Notes under the pieces: model-generated
The model's database searches: none
Seen by the model: only the letters and a program-made list of their open reading frames with translations
Told to the model about the DNA's origin: nothing
Part shown: positions 11,822 through 24,245 of the stretch, piece by piece
Position numbering within the stretch: the first letter of the stretch is position 1
Layout: each line of letters starts with the position of its first letter
Program-made: the position numbers and the translations under genes
DNA from: Metellina segmentata
Taxonomy: Eukaryota > Arthropoda > Arachnida > Araneae > Tetragnathidae
Reading direction: 5' to 3'
Assembly: GCA_947359465.1 (NCBI GenBank)
Contig: OX375883.1
Coordinates: forward strand, 19,222,088-19,286,087
Length of the DNA: 64,000 nt

Positions 11822-13006
11822 AACAAATTACTTAAATTACTTCCAAAAAAATAACATAAGAGATAAAATTATAAATTGGTTGGTGCACCAAAATCAAAAC
11901 AGGTCGATCATACCTTTGCATTCAAGTGAGACTCCTATTTTGGATTTTGAATGGTATACTCTAGACTTGAAACTGAATGCATATTTATAGACTAATCTAC
12001 AGAAAAAGAAATACATTGCTACAAGTAACAGTTGAGCTTCACAAGTAACAATTCAAGTAATAAAGTGAAAGTATACAAAAAAAGAAATTAAAAAAAAAAA
12101 GTATAAAAATCAATCACTGTAACAACCGAAAAAGTTTAATTTCACAAGCAGTTTATGAAGTAAAAATTACAGGTTATTACTCTAATGCTCTATTGTGATT
12201 ATAATTCTCAATCTTCCTTATGTAATCTAAATATATTCATTATACATAAACAATTTGATTAGTGATGGAGCTTATCTATCTGTAATTATGTAATTTCTTC
12301 AGGTAAGTATATTTTAGTTACTTTTTTGCAGTGGTGTAGCCAAGAGAACTGAGTGCTTCTAAAGTATTGGATCCTGATTTATAAATAGGTTGCTCTATGA
12401 ATAGAATATTTTAAATACATGGAATACTTTTTTATATTCTTTAAAAAAAATCCGCTTTTATATTTTTAAAGAAACTTATGTCATGAATTATGTATATAGT
12501 AGTTTAATGACTTAATATTTATTACTAAGTGTGAAATCAATGATTATGAAACGTTCTTTTTGAACTGAGTTGTACCATTTCTTTACATCAGGAACTCGAG
12601 AGGTTAAGTCTGATTTTTGATGTGTGTTCAAAGGAGTCAAATGCATTATAATTTAAAAAATAACATGCTTAAATCAAAACTAACAATCTACAATATCTTG
12701 GCAGGCATTTTCTTCTTGAATATTTGTGAGAAAGAGAACTATCCAAATTAAGATTATGAGCAGTCATTTTGACTTAACCCCTTTTGTCCTGACATGGAAG
12801 ATGTAAGTAGCTTATCAATACAAAAGAAAATAAATTTCTAGAAACAAGATTAGAATATTTGCTTAATATGCTAGTTATCAAAATCCATTTTTGTATTTGT
12901 AAAACAAATATCGTAGTCATTCATGTACTCATTTTAAGTAAAAACAAAATTTATAAATTGTTTTTACTTACAAAACTATGACTTTTAAAATGAGTATTGT
13001 GATGTA
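11822..13006. other. Nothing recognised
   Basis: AT-rich sequence leading up to the LINE fragment. No supported gene or element. Confidence 0.4.
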
Positions 13007-13526
13007 TATCTTGCCATTATATAAGGGTTTAGTAAGACCACATCTAGAATATGCTGTACAATTCTGGGCTCCATATATGAGAAAGGACATAGAATCAATT
13101 GAAAGGGTTCAGCACAGAGCTACAAAAATAATACAGGGGCTAGCAAATTTCGACTATAATGAACGTTTAAGTAAGCTAAACATGTATACACTGGAAAGAA
13201 GAAGAAGGAGGGGGGATTTGATTCAGCTTTTCAAGTTTGTAAAACAAGGGGACACAGAGGGCTTAAATTTCAATAGGGATAACAGAACAAGGGGCCATGG
13301 GTATAAATTGAATAAGACACATTTTAATCGGGATTTAAGGAAAAACTACTACTTTAAATAGGGTAATAGACAGTTGGAACGCGTTGCCAGAAAATATAGT
13401 TAATTCAAAGGGAGTGTACGAATTTAAGACACAATTGGATAGTCAGTGGGAATTCATAAACAAAGGACCAGCCTTGTTGGGCTTGAGCCTGTAGCTGGTC
13501 GTCAATATTTGTATTTGTATTTGTAA
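13007..13526 (+). mobile_element. 3' fragment of a CR1-like LINE
   Basis: The translated sequence (LPLYKGLVRPHLEYAVQFW, then IERVQHRATKII and ERRRRRGDLIQLFKF) is almost identical to the 3' end of the longer LINE at 48655-51040. It ends in the same tail of repeated TATTTG words at about 13505-13526. One extra A near 13358 shifts the frame before the final segment. It is a strongly 5'-truncated insertion, and its near-identity to the other copy points to recent activity of the family. Confidence 0.9.
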
Positions 13527-14261
13527 ATGTGGTAAACACCTTGAGACTTTGCATTAAAAAAAATTCAATTTTTAACTTTAGGCACGATTTTAAATATAAT
13601 ACTGGCTACACCGCTGCATTTTGAAAACATAAAATCAAATATTTTATGAACTAATAAATCAAGTTCAAATAATTGATATTAAGTTGAACGTAAATATGTA
13701 CAGATAACTGTAGATATATTTGTATACAAACTACATTGAAGTACATTATATATGTTACTGCCAATGTGAATCTTGCACCTATCAATGGAATGTCCATAAA
13801 ATAGTAGTCTCCAACCAATAGGTCTTGCTGTTGGTAACTTGACAGGCAAATTTATTACTTCAAGTGCCTCACATGTGCTTTATTATTTAGCACTGAGGGC
13901 ATGACACTTAACTTGTAAGAGAAGAACTAAATCATGTATACCTTCACTACTGTGACTGCAATAAGCTGTATGTTCTTTTACAGAAAACTTGCAGTTAGGC
14001 TTGAGATAAGAATAGAACAGGCTTTAAAAAATTCCTTTGCTCCGAATAACAAGAGTATCAATAAAGATAAATATATAAATTTAATTCTGAAACTGAGGAA
14101 ATTGGAAAAAAAAATCGTTTGCAAAACAATTTTTAAATTTGTACTTTCAAAAAAAAAATTATAGTCTGAAAAATGCAAGTATGAATTTGTACTTTTTTTC
14201 CCATTAGGCTAAAATATATATGTTTGATATTTTACTCATAATGGGCCATAGTAGGCCTAGT
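13527..14261. other. Nothing recognised
   Basis: Overlapping ORFs on both strands at 13934-14178 are lysine- or phenylalanine-rich and motif-free, and are treated as chance. Confidence 0.4.
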
Positions 14262-14530
14262 TAAATGAGCAACAGGGGTTGCTGTTTAAAAACATGGTCC
14301 AGTCTAAGACCATCGTGTTCATGGGGGCTGGTGCATGTTAAATTTGCTGTGGCCTTAAATACCCTCACGTTGGGACAGTGGGGTGCAAACTCAGGTGTTA
14401 TTATTATCTGACTGTAGTTCAAAATTAAGAGGCATTGTCCTTGATACGTTGCTGTTAATCTTTCCCTAGGGGATTGATTCTGGACTATCGCCAATAGCCC
14501 ATTGTGTTGCTCCAGTACGATATTAATTAT
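14262..14530 (+). mobile_element. SINE family B copy (5' part missing)
   Basis: It shares with the full copy at 29483-29805 the series of blocks around 'ctggtgcatgttaaat', 'gacagtggggtgc', 'caggtgtt', 'atctgact', 'ttgattctgga' and 'gttgctccagtac'. The tRNA-like head is not clear here. Confidence 0.7.
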
Positions 14531-14734
14531 ATGTGTGATTTATTTATAACATTACTTCCATACATCCAACCTCAGGTGCAGAATTATATTCGGTGTTCTG
14601 CATCACAACTCCAAGCAATTGTAATTGTTCTGCGGGCATTTTGTCCTAATTTAAAAAAAATGCAATCAAATCAAAAACAGACATAAAAAAAATATTATCG
14701 GCTAAACATGTATTACATATTTTTTTAAAAATCC

Positions 14735-14915
14735 TACGCCCAGCTCAAGGCTCGGGGAGGTAGCCACCCCAATCTTATGTAGGTGTTGTTGGAGATAGTC
14801 ATGTCCGGTTAATAAGCGGAAACAGGCCACTCCAATCCCTCTTGGTAGATCAGTAGGGATTCTTCCCTTGTTACTCAATAGGCAATCCCAACTCCTTCCC
14901 TGTATATCCCTCTGA
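14735..14915 (-). pseudogene. C-terminal LINE fragment (RNase H/I-Jockey type tail)
   Basis: On the minus strand a short reading frame contains RIPTDLPRGIGVACFRLLTG followed by HDYLQQHLHKIGVA. This is the pattern seen just after the RNase H domain in I/Jockey-type retrotransposons, where an FRLxTGHDxLxxHL motif precedes a CxxC zinc knuckle. The zinc knuckle is lost (a PSLELG stretch is in its place), so the copy is degenerate. Confidence 0.55.
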
Positions 14916-15494
14916 TACTGCAGTTTTCTTTGTTTCTTAAACTGAGAATTTATAAAATACAAACACACATTTATTACATATTTACAATAAAACATCAAAA
15001 TTAATTAACTCACTTTATTTAAATTCAAGGCATGCTTTCAGCATTTACAATTCTATTGATAACTTTTGAAGTTAAATATTTTTCATTGACATAGAAGATG
15101 TGTTATGTATAAAGTGTTTGTGGTAATTTTGGGCGGTGTGGGGAAGTTGTTCCATAGCTAGAAAAGAAAAAAATCTGTGGCAATGAGCGTCTTTGCACTG
15201 CAGAACATCGTAACTTACGATTCTTAAAAAATCTGCCAAAATGTTTGTAAAATTAAGGAAATATTGTTCTGCGATGTACGTTGCAGTTTTTAACACTTTC
15301 TTCTCCCGGGGATCATGAATTTAAACTATTCAACAGTTTAATTTTCACTATTATGTCATGATTCAATATTTATTTATTGTGTGAAAGCAATTTCTCATGG
15401 AAGTATTTAAATATAACTTTAACTAATGACACAGTACGTATAAAGTGATCCACATCGCTGCAAATTTGTCTTTTATAAAGGGCGGCAACGTAGG
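14916..15494. other. Nothing recognised
   Basis: A 74-codon minus-strand ORF at 15072-15296 has no recognisable domain. Confidence 0.4.
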
Positions 15495-15735
15495 AACTTA
15501 ATTATTGTTGCACTGGAGCAACACGAGTATTGGTGACGGTCCGGAATCAATCCTGAAGGGAAAGATTCAAAGACAACACCGCGTCATCTTGAACCACAGT
15601 CAGATGACGAAGTCACACCCAAGCTGGTAATCCACTCACCAAACCTCCACACCGTGCTAACCTGAGGACATTTGAGGCCACAGCAGATTTAAGGTGCACC
15701 AGCCATTACTTAACTGGGCAACTGTGGCCTCCAGA
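15495..15735 (-). mobile_element. SINE family B copy
   Basis: Minus-strand member with the diagnostic blocks 'gcactggagcaacacga', 'gattcaaagacaacaccgcg', 'accacagtcagatgacgaag' and 'gatttaaggtgcaccagcc' (plus-strand text). The tRNA head is missing. Confidence 0.8.
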
Positions 15736-15989
15736 TTCAATCAAATTAAAATTTTAGACTTACCTTCCTAAATAAACAAAATAATAAATAAATTTTATAG
15801 AAAAATATGAAAAATCGAAATGAATTCCGGAAAAATTCAATTAGACGACATGTAATTGTGCATGCACACAATCTAATGCTGAATATTGGTGGAAGTTAAT
15901 TGTTTTGAATAAAGCCTTACACTAAAAAATGAACATAATTTGACCTACAATCCATTGCAGTAACAGTGATATACATGTGCTTTTTCTAA

Positions 15990-16463
15990 CAGGGCTGCTT
16001 ACAAAAAAAAAAAAAAAAAAAGTCTTCCAAAAAAAAAAATCCCTATTTGAGTAGCTATTTTGGTTGCTCTGATACAAATGCATAGGCTGAAGCACAAAAT
16101 GGGCTAATTGAGTATAAAAGTTGTTGAAGTAGAAAAAGTTGTAAAAGCCTTGAAATTAAAAACAAAACGTTTTCTTAATAAAGTATTCATGACAATCTGG
16201 CAACCATAATATGATGCTTTTCTTTCAAGGTCATGGTGCCAAAACTTCAAAATTGGCATCTATTGCAAAAAAATTTTCCCCCAAAAAAATATTTTCCAGT
16301 TTAAAAGAGGGGGACTAAATTTGACCTTTGGAAAATTTTCAAATAAGTCGACAAAATTTTAAAATAGGAGCTTTTTTGATACGATTTTGCTTAACGATAC
16401 CCATAGTTGCCATGGTTGAAAAATAGCAGCAAAGAGTTGTCTGTGGCATAAATGGCAGCCCTG
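15990..16463. mobile_element. Repeat family G, short copy with 6-bp target duplication
   Basis: The ends are CAGGGCTGC at 15990 and GCAGCCCTG ending at 16463, flanked by an exact TTCTAA duplication (15984-15989 and 16464-16469). The 474-bp interior is non-coding and includes an A-run and blocks shared with other G copies, such as 'gccaaaacttcaaaattgg' and 'aaaaatagcagcaaa'. CAGGG termini suggest a hAT-related non-autonomous element. A 6-bp duplication is unusual for that superfamily. Confidence 0.7.
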
Positions 16464-16469
16464 TTCTAA

Positions 16470-17090
16470 TTATAACACTTAAACAAAAATTCTATTTGGG
16501 TTGATGAGCATGAGCCATGATTGTAATGAACATGAGTCATGACCATAATGTGAACAAAAGCCATGAATATGACATTCAAGTAGTAGTGTAAATACGATAA
16601 ACCATTAAAATGAAATCCCAACGATGAAAAGGCTAAGGACTACACTTTCAAAGTAACAGGCCTGTAATTTCAGTACATAAAGCACACAATCAAGGGTTTC
16701 ATGTTTAAAACAAAACATAGAATCCTTTATGGTTTTAACAAAATATGTAATGACACATGTATGAAATGACAGAAATATTGATATTTAAAGCACAAAATTT
16801 TACTAAGTCCAGTTCACAAAATTTTAAAAACAATAAAAAATTACCAGATCTATAAACATTACCAAGGACAATACTTAAATTGTTCTTAACTTAGGCATAA
16901 ATTATAAAAAGGTAAAAGTATTAAATAAGGCATAACAATTAATTCAGCTTACTTTTAAACTCAGTTAAAATTTACCTTATCCAATATTAGGATTTTTTTG
17001 TATTTCCCGAATCATACTTACAAATTGGAAGAATGTTTTATTAAAAAATTAATTCCAAGATGAAGGCTTTAAGACAAAAGGATACCAAAT
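16470..17090. other. Nothing recognised
   Basis: AT-rich spacer between two G-family elements. Confidence 0.4.
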
Positions 17091-17191
17091 GCCAGGCTGC
17101 CACGGCCAAAGCACATGTGAAATCGTAGCATAAATATTTAAAAATAGTGCAAAAGTCTCCTCTCAGACCTTATTTTAGAAGATCAAAGGTG

Positions 17192-17469
17192 CAGCTTCAG
17201 TCTACGTTTATAGCAGTTTTTTTTGGCGCACTTCTAGTAGCGAGTTATGGCAGGTTAAGGAAACCCATCTGGATAACGGTTATTGCGGTTTTTATGGCAA
17301 CCACGGCAAGCGGAAAGTTTAAATTTTCATTTTACATATTCTAGAAAGTTCTTTCAAAATCTGTTGAACTGACGTTTGATTTCATTGATTCATTTGAAAT
17401 TATTCTTTCCTTGGCGACTTTAGAAGTGCACCAAAAAAGCGCCACCGCTGTGAACGTAGACTGAAGCTG
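17192..17469. mobile_element. MITE 1 inside a G element
   Basis: Inverted ends run from CAGCTTCAGTCTACGTT on the left to AACGTAGACTGAAGCTG on the right, about 45 bp each including 'ggcgcactt'/'aagtgcacc'. The element is 278 bp and non-coding. Confidence 0.7.
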
Positions 17470-17581
17470 TACCAGATTAAATACAAAATGAATAGGCCCA
17501 AACATAAAATGCACTAATTAAGTATGAAACAGACGTTGAAGATTAATCTAAGAATCGCAGATCACAACATATTTCTGTTAT

Positions 17582-17839
17582 AGCTTGGATATACATTGAT
17601 TGGTGGCAACGCTCTTGGCGCAGTTATGGCAGGTAAAGGCAATTCATCTTTATTAGGCAAATTCCCGTTTCTATGGCAACCTTAGCAAGCGGAGAATTTA
17701 AATTTTCATTTAGAATATAATTTTCATTTAAGTTAAATTGTCCTTTGATTTCTAAGAATTATTTCCTTGGCGAATACAAAAATTGCGGCAAAACAAATCG
17801 CCAAGAGCGTTACCAACAAACATTGCGTATAGTAAAGCT
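17582..17839. mobile_element. MITE 2 inside the same G element
   Basis: The inverted ends share GGTGGCAACGCTCTTGGCG (left, about 17601) and CGCCAAGAGCGTTACC (right, about 17801), plus AGCTT/AAGCT at the extremities. Interior blocks ('atggcaacc...gcaagcgga', 'tttaaattttcattta') are shared with MITE 1, so the two are relatives. Confidence 0.65.
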
Positions 17840-17990
17840 GTACCGTATTTCTTTAACAATTGGTTGCCATGGCTTGGGTGCCAAAACTTCAAAATTAGCG
17901 CGTCCCCTGAAAATTTGCTCCAAAATTTATTTTTTCAAAAATGGGGAGCTTTGCGTGTAATGTAGCAGTACCCATTAGGGTCAAGACAAA

Positions 17991-18308
17991 CACAAATTAT
18001 TAAACACATTTGTAGATCACGTTATCGGCCATTCCCCGTGGTTGGTTCATAACAAATCAAAGAAACTGATATCTTGCTCGGATTTACGTTAAAAAAGAAT
18101 CAATGTTTTAAGCTTCATGTTTTTATAGATTTTATCACAAAATTTTTCCTTTTTATAATCAGGAAATGCCGAGATTCTGGGTTTATACAGACGTCACAAA
18201 CAACTTTTTAAACAGGCTTTGCATATAATAGACTGAAATTAGTGATGCAATCATTGAATTCACCGAAAAAAATTACTATTTTTCAAACTATGTATTCACT
18301 TTCTCAAA
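17991..18308. other. Nothing recognised
   Basis: AT-rich spacer without supported features. Confidence 0.35.
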
Positions 18309-18750
18309 GAACAGATATTACTTAAAGTTTCAAAACATCATTGATCAGCAGACATTCAAAAATTGGAAGAAACATCAAAGGGCAGTTTGATACATTATAA
18401 CTCGAACAATTTTAACAAGGAGAAGATAAAATATACCCTAAAGTTTAACAACAGCAATTAATTAGTAATAATTAATTAACTACAGATTCCATAACAACAA
18501 AAGTTAAGGTATAATGGAGATAAACGTTACTTAAATTTTCAAAAAAATCAATGATGAGCAGAAATTTAAAAATTTACACCTTCTGAAAAAAAGCAACAAA
18601 GGGTTGTTTGATTCATTAACATTCGAACAATCATAACAAGGAGGAAATAAGATTCCCAATGTTTAATAGTGGAAATTAATTAATAATTTAATAAAGGATC
18701 CAATGAAACACCAAAAATTAGGGTACAAGGGAGATGAATGGTATTTCCTT
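18309..18750. repeat. Two tandem units of ~210 bp
   Basis: Unit one (from about 18309) and unit two (from about 18521) share, in order, 'gatcagcagacattcaaaaatt'/'gatgagcagaaatttaaaaatt', 'ttcgaacaat...aacaaggag', 'caattaattag'/'gaaattaatt' and the 'ggtataatggagat'/'ggtacaagggagat' ends. A third start is visible near 18728 and then fades. Confidence 0.6.
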
Positions 18751-19099
18751 TGCTAGAAGTTAACGCCTCCATCCAGCTTTTGAGAAAATTTCCAATTGGA
18801 TTTCAGAATCCTTAATATACTATGAATCATTATGGCAGGTTTAATAATTAAGTAAAGAAACTTAACAAGCATCCAATAGAGGTGGAAGCGAATAATGTAC
18901 TAGAATACAACAGGTAAAAGTATAGGCGATTAACAATACAAATTCTGCATTGCAACAATTTGATAGTAAAAATTGATCCAAAACTAAGTAGTTTACAATT
19001 AACCTTCCAAGCGTCATGAGATTTTTGAGTAGTGTAATATTTATTTTAACCCACAACATACTTAATGACTAACTAACAACACCTTTTAACAGAATCCAA
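18751..19099. other. Nothing recognised
   Basis: Spacer. A 65-codon minus-strand ORF here has no motif. Confidence 0.35.
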
Positions 19100-19490
19100 G
19101 TATTCTTTTAACTTTTAGAAAGATTCTATTGACACCATTTCCTTAGAATAGAATCTTTCTTCTATTGGTCCATTCTGTAGAATGTAATTATTTGGAACGA
19201 TTTTATTTCTCTTTTCTAACATATAATTTTTCAAAGATTCCATTGCTCCTTTCTGCAGAAAATAATTCTTTGGAAATATTTTATTGCTCCATTCTTAAAA
19301 ATAGAACGATTTTATTGCTCTTTTCCTTAACATAATTTTTTGAAGATCCAATTGCTCATTTCTGTAGCACTCCTTTAGAAATATTCTACTGCTTTTTTCT
19401 TTGAAGTATATAACTCTTTGGAAACATTCTATTGCTCCTTTCCTTTGAATAGTCATTTGAAAAGATTCTATTGGTAACAAAGGTCGAAAC
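19100..19490. repeat. Minisatellite-bearing dispersed repeat, copy 1
   Basis: About six degenerate 55-65-bp units are built on 'ggaaagattctattgctcctttcc...agaatag'. The block opens with 'ttcttttaacttttagaaag' and closes with 'ttctattggtaacaaaggtcgaaactgg'. The same opening is seen at 45780 and 63115, and the same closing near 46285, so this is one family with a variable internal array. Confidence 0.65.
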
Positions 19491-19499
19491 TGGTTAGAA

Positions 19500-19959
19500 G
19501 TTATGTTGGTGGCAAGGAGGAATTATGCATGTGAACCCCGTAAGCAGGTCAAACTAAAAAATACTACTATAAAAAATCATTACCAAATTACGTTGACATG
19601 GAATAATCCAAATAGTCTTATCTGTAGTTTGATTCAATAACATTACTCCATTATAAATACACCTTAGGGGCATGAACAAGTGAAAATAACAGTTAACGAA
19701 AATGTCAGAAGGTTAAGAATCAAAAGCCGAATCAATGTTCAACAAAGGTTCATTTTCTCCTGTCCATACTAAAAGGCAGATAAAGGTTGGGAGGGTTAGG
19801 CTTTAGATGCAAGGTTTATATTTGACCAAAAGGCACCATACAAGACAGAAGATCTCAAATAATGGTTGGTTCCCTGGTTTGAATTTTTTTGATGCAAAGG
19901 TTAACACTCCTTTAACACTAACTAACACATGAAAAGATAGAAATTTACCTAGCGTAAGT
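19500..19959. other. Nothing recognised
   Basis: Spacer with no supported gene. The minus-strand ORF at 19803-20063 runs into SINE sequence and is not a gene. Confidence 0.4.
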
Positions 19960-20110
19960 TGTATGTAGTTAAGTAAAGTAAGACATAACGAAGCAATACA
20001 ACGGGCTTTTGGTGACTGTTCAGGATCCATCCTGAAAAGAAAGATTCGAAGACAACACCTCATAATTTAGAAACAGTCAGATGACGAAGGGTAAGTTACA
20101 GGAATCAAAT
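19960..20110 (-). mobile_element. SINE family B, partial
   Basis: Plus-strand text shows 'caatacaacgggcttttggtgac', 'gattcgaagacaacacctcat' and 'acagtcagatgacgaagg', the middle of the family-B body. Confidence 0.7.
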
Positions 20111-21294
20111 CTAAGCGGTCTACAACTCACAGGTACTAGAGTAATGGGCAAAGCTACTGAGCTAGACGGCCCAGCAGATAAAAAAAAGAAAATTTTTCGA
20201 GATTTCTGCAAGCATAAGATCTGAACAAAATCCAACTGATACAACTGTTTCAAGCACCACTACTCAGAAATCGAAATTTAAACAACACTTTGCCTTTGTT
20301 GCACACAAATTAAATACTTATATAATTCTAAAGTATTTAAAATACAGTAGGAATTCTTATGTTTTACGACTCAAAAAATTCGTTCAGAACCCATCATGAA
20401 ACAAAACACACAAGTGCCCAAATAACTAAAATATTTCCCTGACACAAAAGAAATACTAAATATTACAACAAAACGAAACATGTGCAAAATAGGAATGATG
20501 CTAGATACAAGCATTTTAAAGTAATAAATATTGTGAACACAAAATCATTAAAACAGAAATTAATAAATACAAAAGAAATTATGGAAACAATGAATTATAA
20601 GCTGCTGTTGCATAAGTATAATCACTATTATAGTTATTCTATAAAATTCATTCCATAGATAATAAAACTTACAACAATAAGCAGCGTTGAATGGAATATG
20701 CAAATACTCAAATATTATCAAAATCGGATGATGCCTTTTCAGTATTCTAATCTCAGGCAACTGATACATCGAGAACCTGTAATTCACCCACGATTACTTT
20801 CAATAAAGACAAAATATAGCAAAAAATATATGTATTTGTTTATATATATATACAACAGCACTAACAACATATATACACATAAAACAACAATCTATACACA
20901 GATCAAAATTTTCACATGTAAAATAATGCTGCTCAGGTAAGACTAGATAGATAGACTAATGACCAAACGAAAGTTTGGGTCTTCAAAGAAACACGATTAA
21001 TCTTGACTAAACTGTCAGACACATAACATGAAAGAAAAGAACAAAGTTGTGGATCGTGCTATACTTCAAGAATAAAAGACAAATATGCAATAAAGTGTAT
21101 AAAAATACTTTTACACAGATAGTGCTAGTAGAGATACTTAAAGACAGAAATCCTGATTGGATTCTATAAAATTTCAAAGCACCAAAAGCCTAAATTACAT
21201 GCAAGAAAACTTCCAACTTTATACTAGGGGATTCATATTTGTAACCACTAAAAATCAACCTAAAAGTGTTTTCACAGAATATAGAGATGCCAGC
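20111..21294. other. Nothing recognised
   Basis: AT-rich sequence with no domain-bearing ORF. Confidence 0.4.
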
Positions 21295-21600
21295 CATTAT
21301 GAAATATTTTGATAGAATTCTAGAAATTTTTCCAAAGAAAAGTTCTATAGAATTCTAAAGAGATTTCTATAGAGAAAATGAGCTGATTCTATAGAAATGT
21401 ATTTCTATGAAAAAAATATGAATCTAGAATTCTATGAAATATGAATCTTTTCAGAAGTTCTATAGAAAAGAAAAGTCATGAAAAAAAAGGGGTTCTATAG
21501 AGGTTTCTAGACATTCTATTAAGGCTACTTTTAGAGCTTATAGAAAAAGCAGGCCATAATTCTATTCTGTAGAAATCTTTATAGAATTCCAGACTACTTC
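21295..21600. repeat. Palindrome-rich TTCTATAGAA repeat
   Basis: The words TTCTATAGAA, TAGAATTCTA and TTTCTATAGA recur many times in about 300 bp. A similar patch lies at 54590-54740 and a small one at 53640-53700. Units are irregular, unlike a classical satellite. Confidence 0.55.
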
Positions 21601-23320
21601 ACAAGGGAACTGACTATGTCAAACGAACAATTTTTAGCAATATTTCAGTAATGATATCCGAAATTTAAGTGATGTTTTCAAAAATGGTTATGTACAATTT
21701 CGTTTGGTAATAAAAATTTTTAAACTAGCATTTGAATGTAATTAATAGTGATGTAAATATTAAGGAAAGTGTATAAGTGAAAGTGTGAAGTAATATAAGT
21801 GAAAAGGAATTATTAATAGAATGAATGTAATATAGAGCCTTACCAGATATTTTGGCAGATAAATGGGTTGAAAAAGTAATGCAAGTGCCAACCTTTGGTT
21901 GGCAATAGGAAGAATAAGAAATATATTTCATTACAGCCTCAAATGTTAAAATAAGAAAGTGAAAACATGTCTAGACTGAGTGCTTTGACAGCGAAAATTA
22001 AGTCGTCAAACCAGAATAAGTTACTTAAAGAATGATAAAATTTAGAATAAATAATACGGTATATGGTTAATTGTGGTACATTTCGTTCTTATTTTGAAAT
22101 GCAACAGGCAAAATACTAATTTTCAAAAATGATGTAAAAAGATTGTGAATGAAATTCATGTTAACAATGTAATGGTTTATATTTTCCAACAGGACATCAA
22201 TTCTAGTCAGCTGTAATCCCCAGATTTTTCATATTAAGTTTTTTTGTTTTGCAAGGCATTGCCAAATGGTAATAATGGGGCATTTTAATGGGAATAAAAT
22301 ATGAATTGGAATTCTCGAATTGCTGCAAGGCGCATACTTCGCAATTCTGGGGCGGCAACACCATCAAAGAAGGAATGTTCCAAAATAATTTCATTACTTG
22401 CCGTAATTAAAGGTGAATATCTTCAACATAAACGGAAAATATATAATGGCTGGCATCTCTGATTATATGAGACACTGAACAAAAACAGCTTTTGTATAGT
22501 CAAATAATAATTGTTTTATCCTTAATGAAAATGCTGAACTTGTAGTTGAAGCCAGTCATTTTCGATCTGTTGTTCTCGATAATTTATAGTTCAAGTACAG
22601 TTTGACTTAGATGAAAAATGAGGAACACACATTACCACAATTACAGCCTCAATAAATTGCTAGGTAAAAATTAAAAAGCATGTACAATTAGGGCGTGTTG
22701 ATTTTTTTAAACTTTAGAATTACCAAAAATGAGGTGCTAAAAAGTTATTTGACTTGGTGGATTCCATCTGTAGCTCACAATAAGCCATAGGTTTGAAGCA
22801 TGGAAATTAAAATAATAATCCGTTATTTCATTTAAAGATGGTACCATTAATGGTATCGTAAAACACAAAAATAAGAGTAAATTTGAATTTCTCTTATAAA
22901 ATGTAGTTTCAACATCCTTAATTAAGAAAATTGGCAAACATTTGATTTCACCGTATAAAATGAAATGCTTATATAACATGAAACTGAAATGATAATTTAT
23001 GCAACTAAAAAAATCATTGAACACATTAAAATTATTGTAGGGTAATTGTGTTGAAGGGATAACAAGCACTTTGAAATTGAGTTGCAAGATTTAGTCAAGG
23101 CGACACACAATTAGTGCAAAGTATGGCAAACAAAGTAGTGCAAAAAATGGATTAACAGATCAACAAAGCAATATTTTCAGTGCTTTTCATCAGTAAACAG
23201 GTATTTAAATAAAAGAAAAACTTAAAGCTCTTGTTTCACATCGTGATAAAAATGAATTTTTATCACCACCAGTGACGGCAGGGCTCACGAGAAAATTGGG
23301 AAACTCCTGAGGGGGTCGGT
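21601..23320. other. Nothing recognised
   Basis: The longest minus-strand ORF, 22737-23087 (116 codons), is hydrophobic and F/L/Y-rich as expected from AT-rich DNA, with no domain I know. Not called. Confidence 0.45.
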
Positions 23321-23500
23321 AGGTATTTTAATTAACGTCGCACTGGAGCAACACATCAGGTTATTGGCGACGGTCCACAATCAATCCAGACGGAAAAGAT
23401 TTGAGTACAATGCCACATGATTTTGAACCACGGTCAGATGACGAGGCAACACTTGAGCTGGCACTCCACTCTCCACACCAACGTGATAACGAAGGGTCGG
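23321..23500 (-). mobile_element. SINE family B copy
   Basis: Diagnostic blocks 'ttaattaacgtcgcactggagcaacac', 'accacggtcagatgacgagg' and 'gagctggcactccactctcc' are present. The 5' half is missing. Confidence 0.8.
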
Positions 23501-23634
23501 TGTTTCTAGTACACCGATAAGGTTTTCAATAAAAAAATAATATACCACTAGACAAGGAAACAAGCTGTTTTAAGCAGAAATTGAAACATTTTTCGAATTA
23601 AAATGACAACAAACCTTTTTGAAAAAGCATGAAG

Positions 23635-23945
23635 TCTACTAAATTTCTGTAGGTCCATTTAGAGACTTTTTAGGGACTTTCTAAAATAAATGCATGATCC
23701 GATATCACATGATTATATGGGTCAGTTAGATGTAATTGTACTTTAAAATCGCACTTTTTTTTATTGCTTACAGTCTAATCTCGAAAAAAGAGGACTCTAG
23801 TAACAAATTTCAGCTTTAATAAGCTGTTTTCTACATAAAATTTAAAAAATAAAGACAAATGATAATTCATGTCAAAGTAGATGAACATTAAACAAATACT
23901 CTATAATATATTGATGTTTTGGTTTTCTGAATACTTGAAATTTTT
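23635..23945 (+). repeat. Repeat E, copy 1
   Basis: A diverged direct copy of 26742-27040. Shared anchors are 'aaatttctgt.ggtccatt', 'gactttctaaaataaatg', 'gtgggtcagttagatg', 'agaggactctagta' and 'attaaacaaatactctat'. Function and class are unknown. Confidence 0.7.
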
Positions 23946-24089
23946 ATAAAAATTGAAGAAATCTCCCAATAAAATTACTTTAAAAACATTTCGTAATGTA
24001 AATTTTGATACAAACTTGAATGCGCCAAATAGTTCACAATCCTGTATTTTGTTTTTAACAATCCCCAGCTAGTATATTTGGTGTTTTTC

Positions 24090-24245
24090 AATTAACGTTG
24101 CACTGGGTTATGATGGGCAAACACAACGAGCTGTTGGCGACGATCTGGGATCTATCCCGAAGGGAAAGATCCGAGGTTACAAAACCACATCAAACAATTC
24201 CCAGCTGAGGCAGACAGATACATTGCTAAATATTTCAGGGCCAAT
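24090..24245 (-). mobile_element. SINE family B, diverged copy
   Basis: Blocks 'attaacgttgcactggg', 'cacaacgagctgttggcgacga' and 'gggaaagatccgaggttac' place it in family B. The 5' part is replaced by unrelated text. Confidence 0.6.

Larger units (their letters stand above)
17091..17990 (+). mobile_element. Repeat family G copy carrying two nested MITEs
   Basis: The sequence starts with 'ccaggctgccacggccaaagcac' and resumes G-family text between and after two inserts, for example 'cactaattaagtatgaaacagac' near 17511 and 'ttgccatggcttgggtgccaaaacttcaaaatt' near 17862. The right terminus is not clear. The two inserts are listed separately. Confidence 0.6.

Noticed and set aside
22737..23087. 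116-codon minus-strand ORF
   Set aside because: Composition matches AT-rich chance translation; no domain, no splice context.
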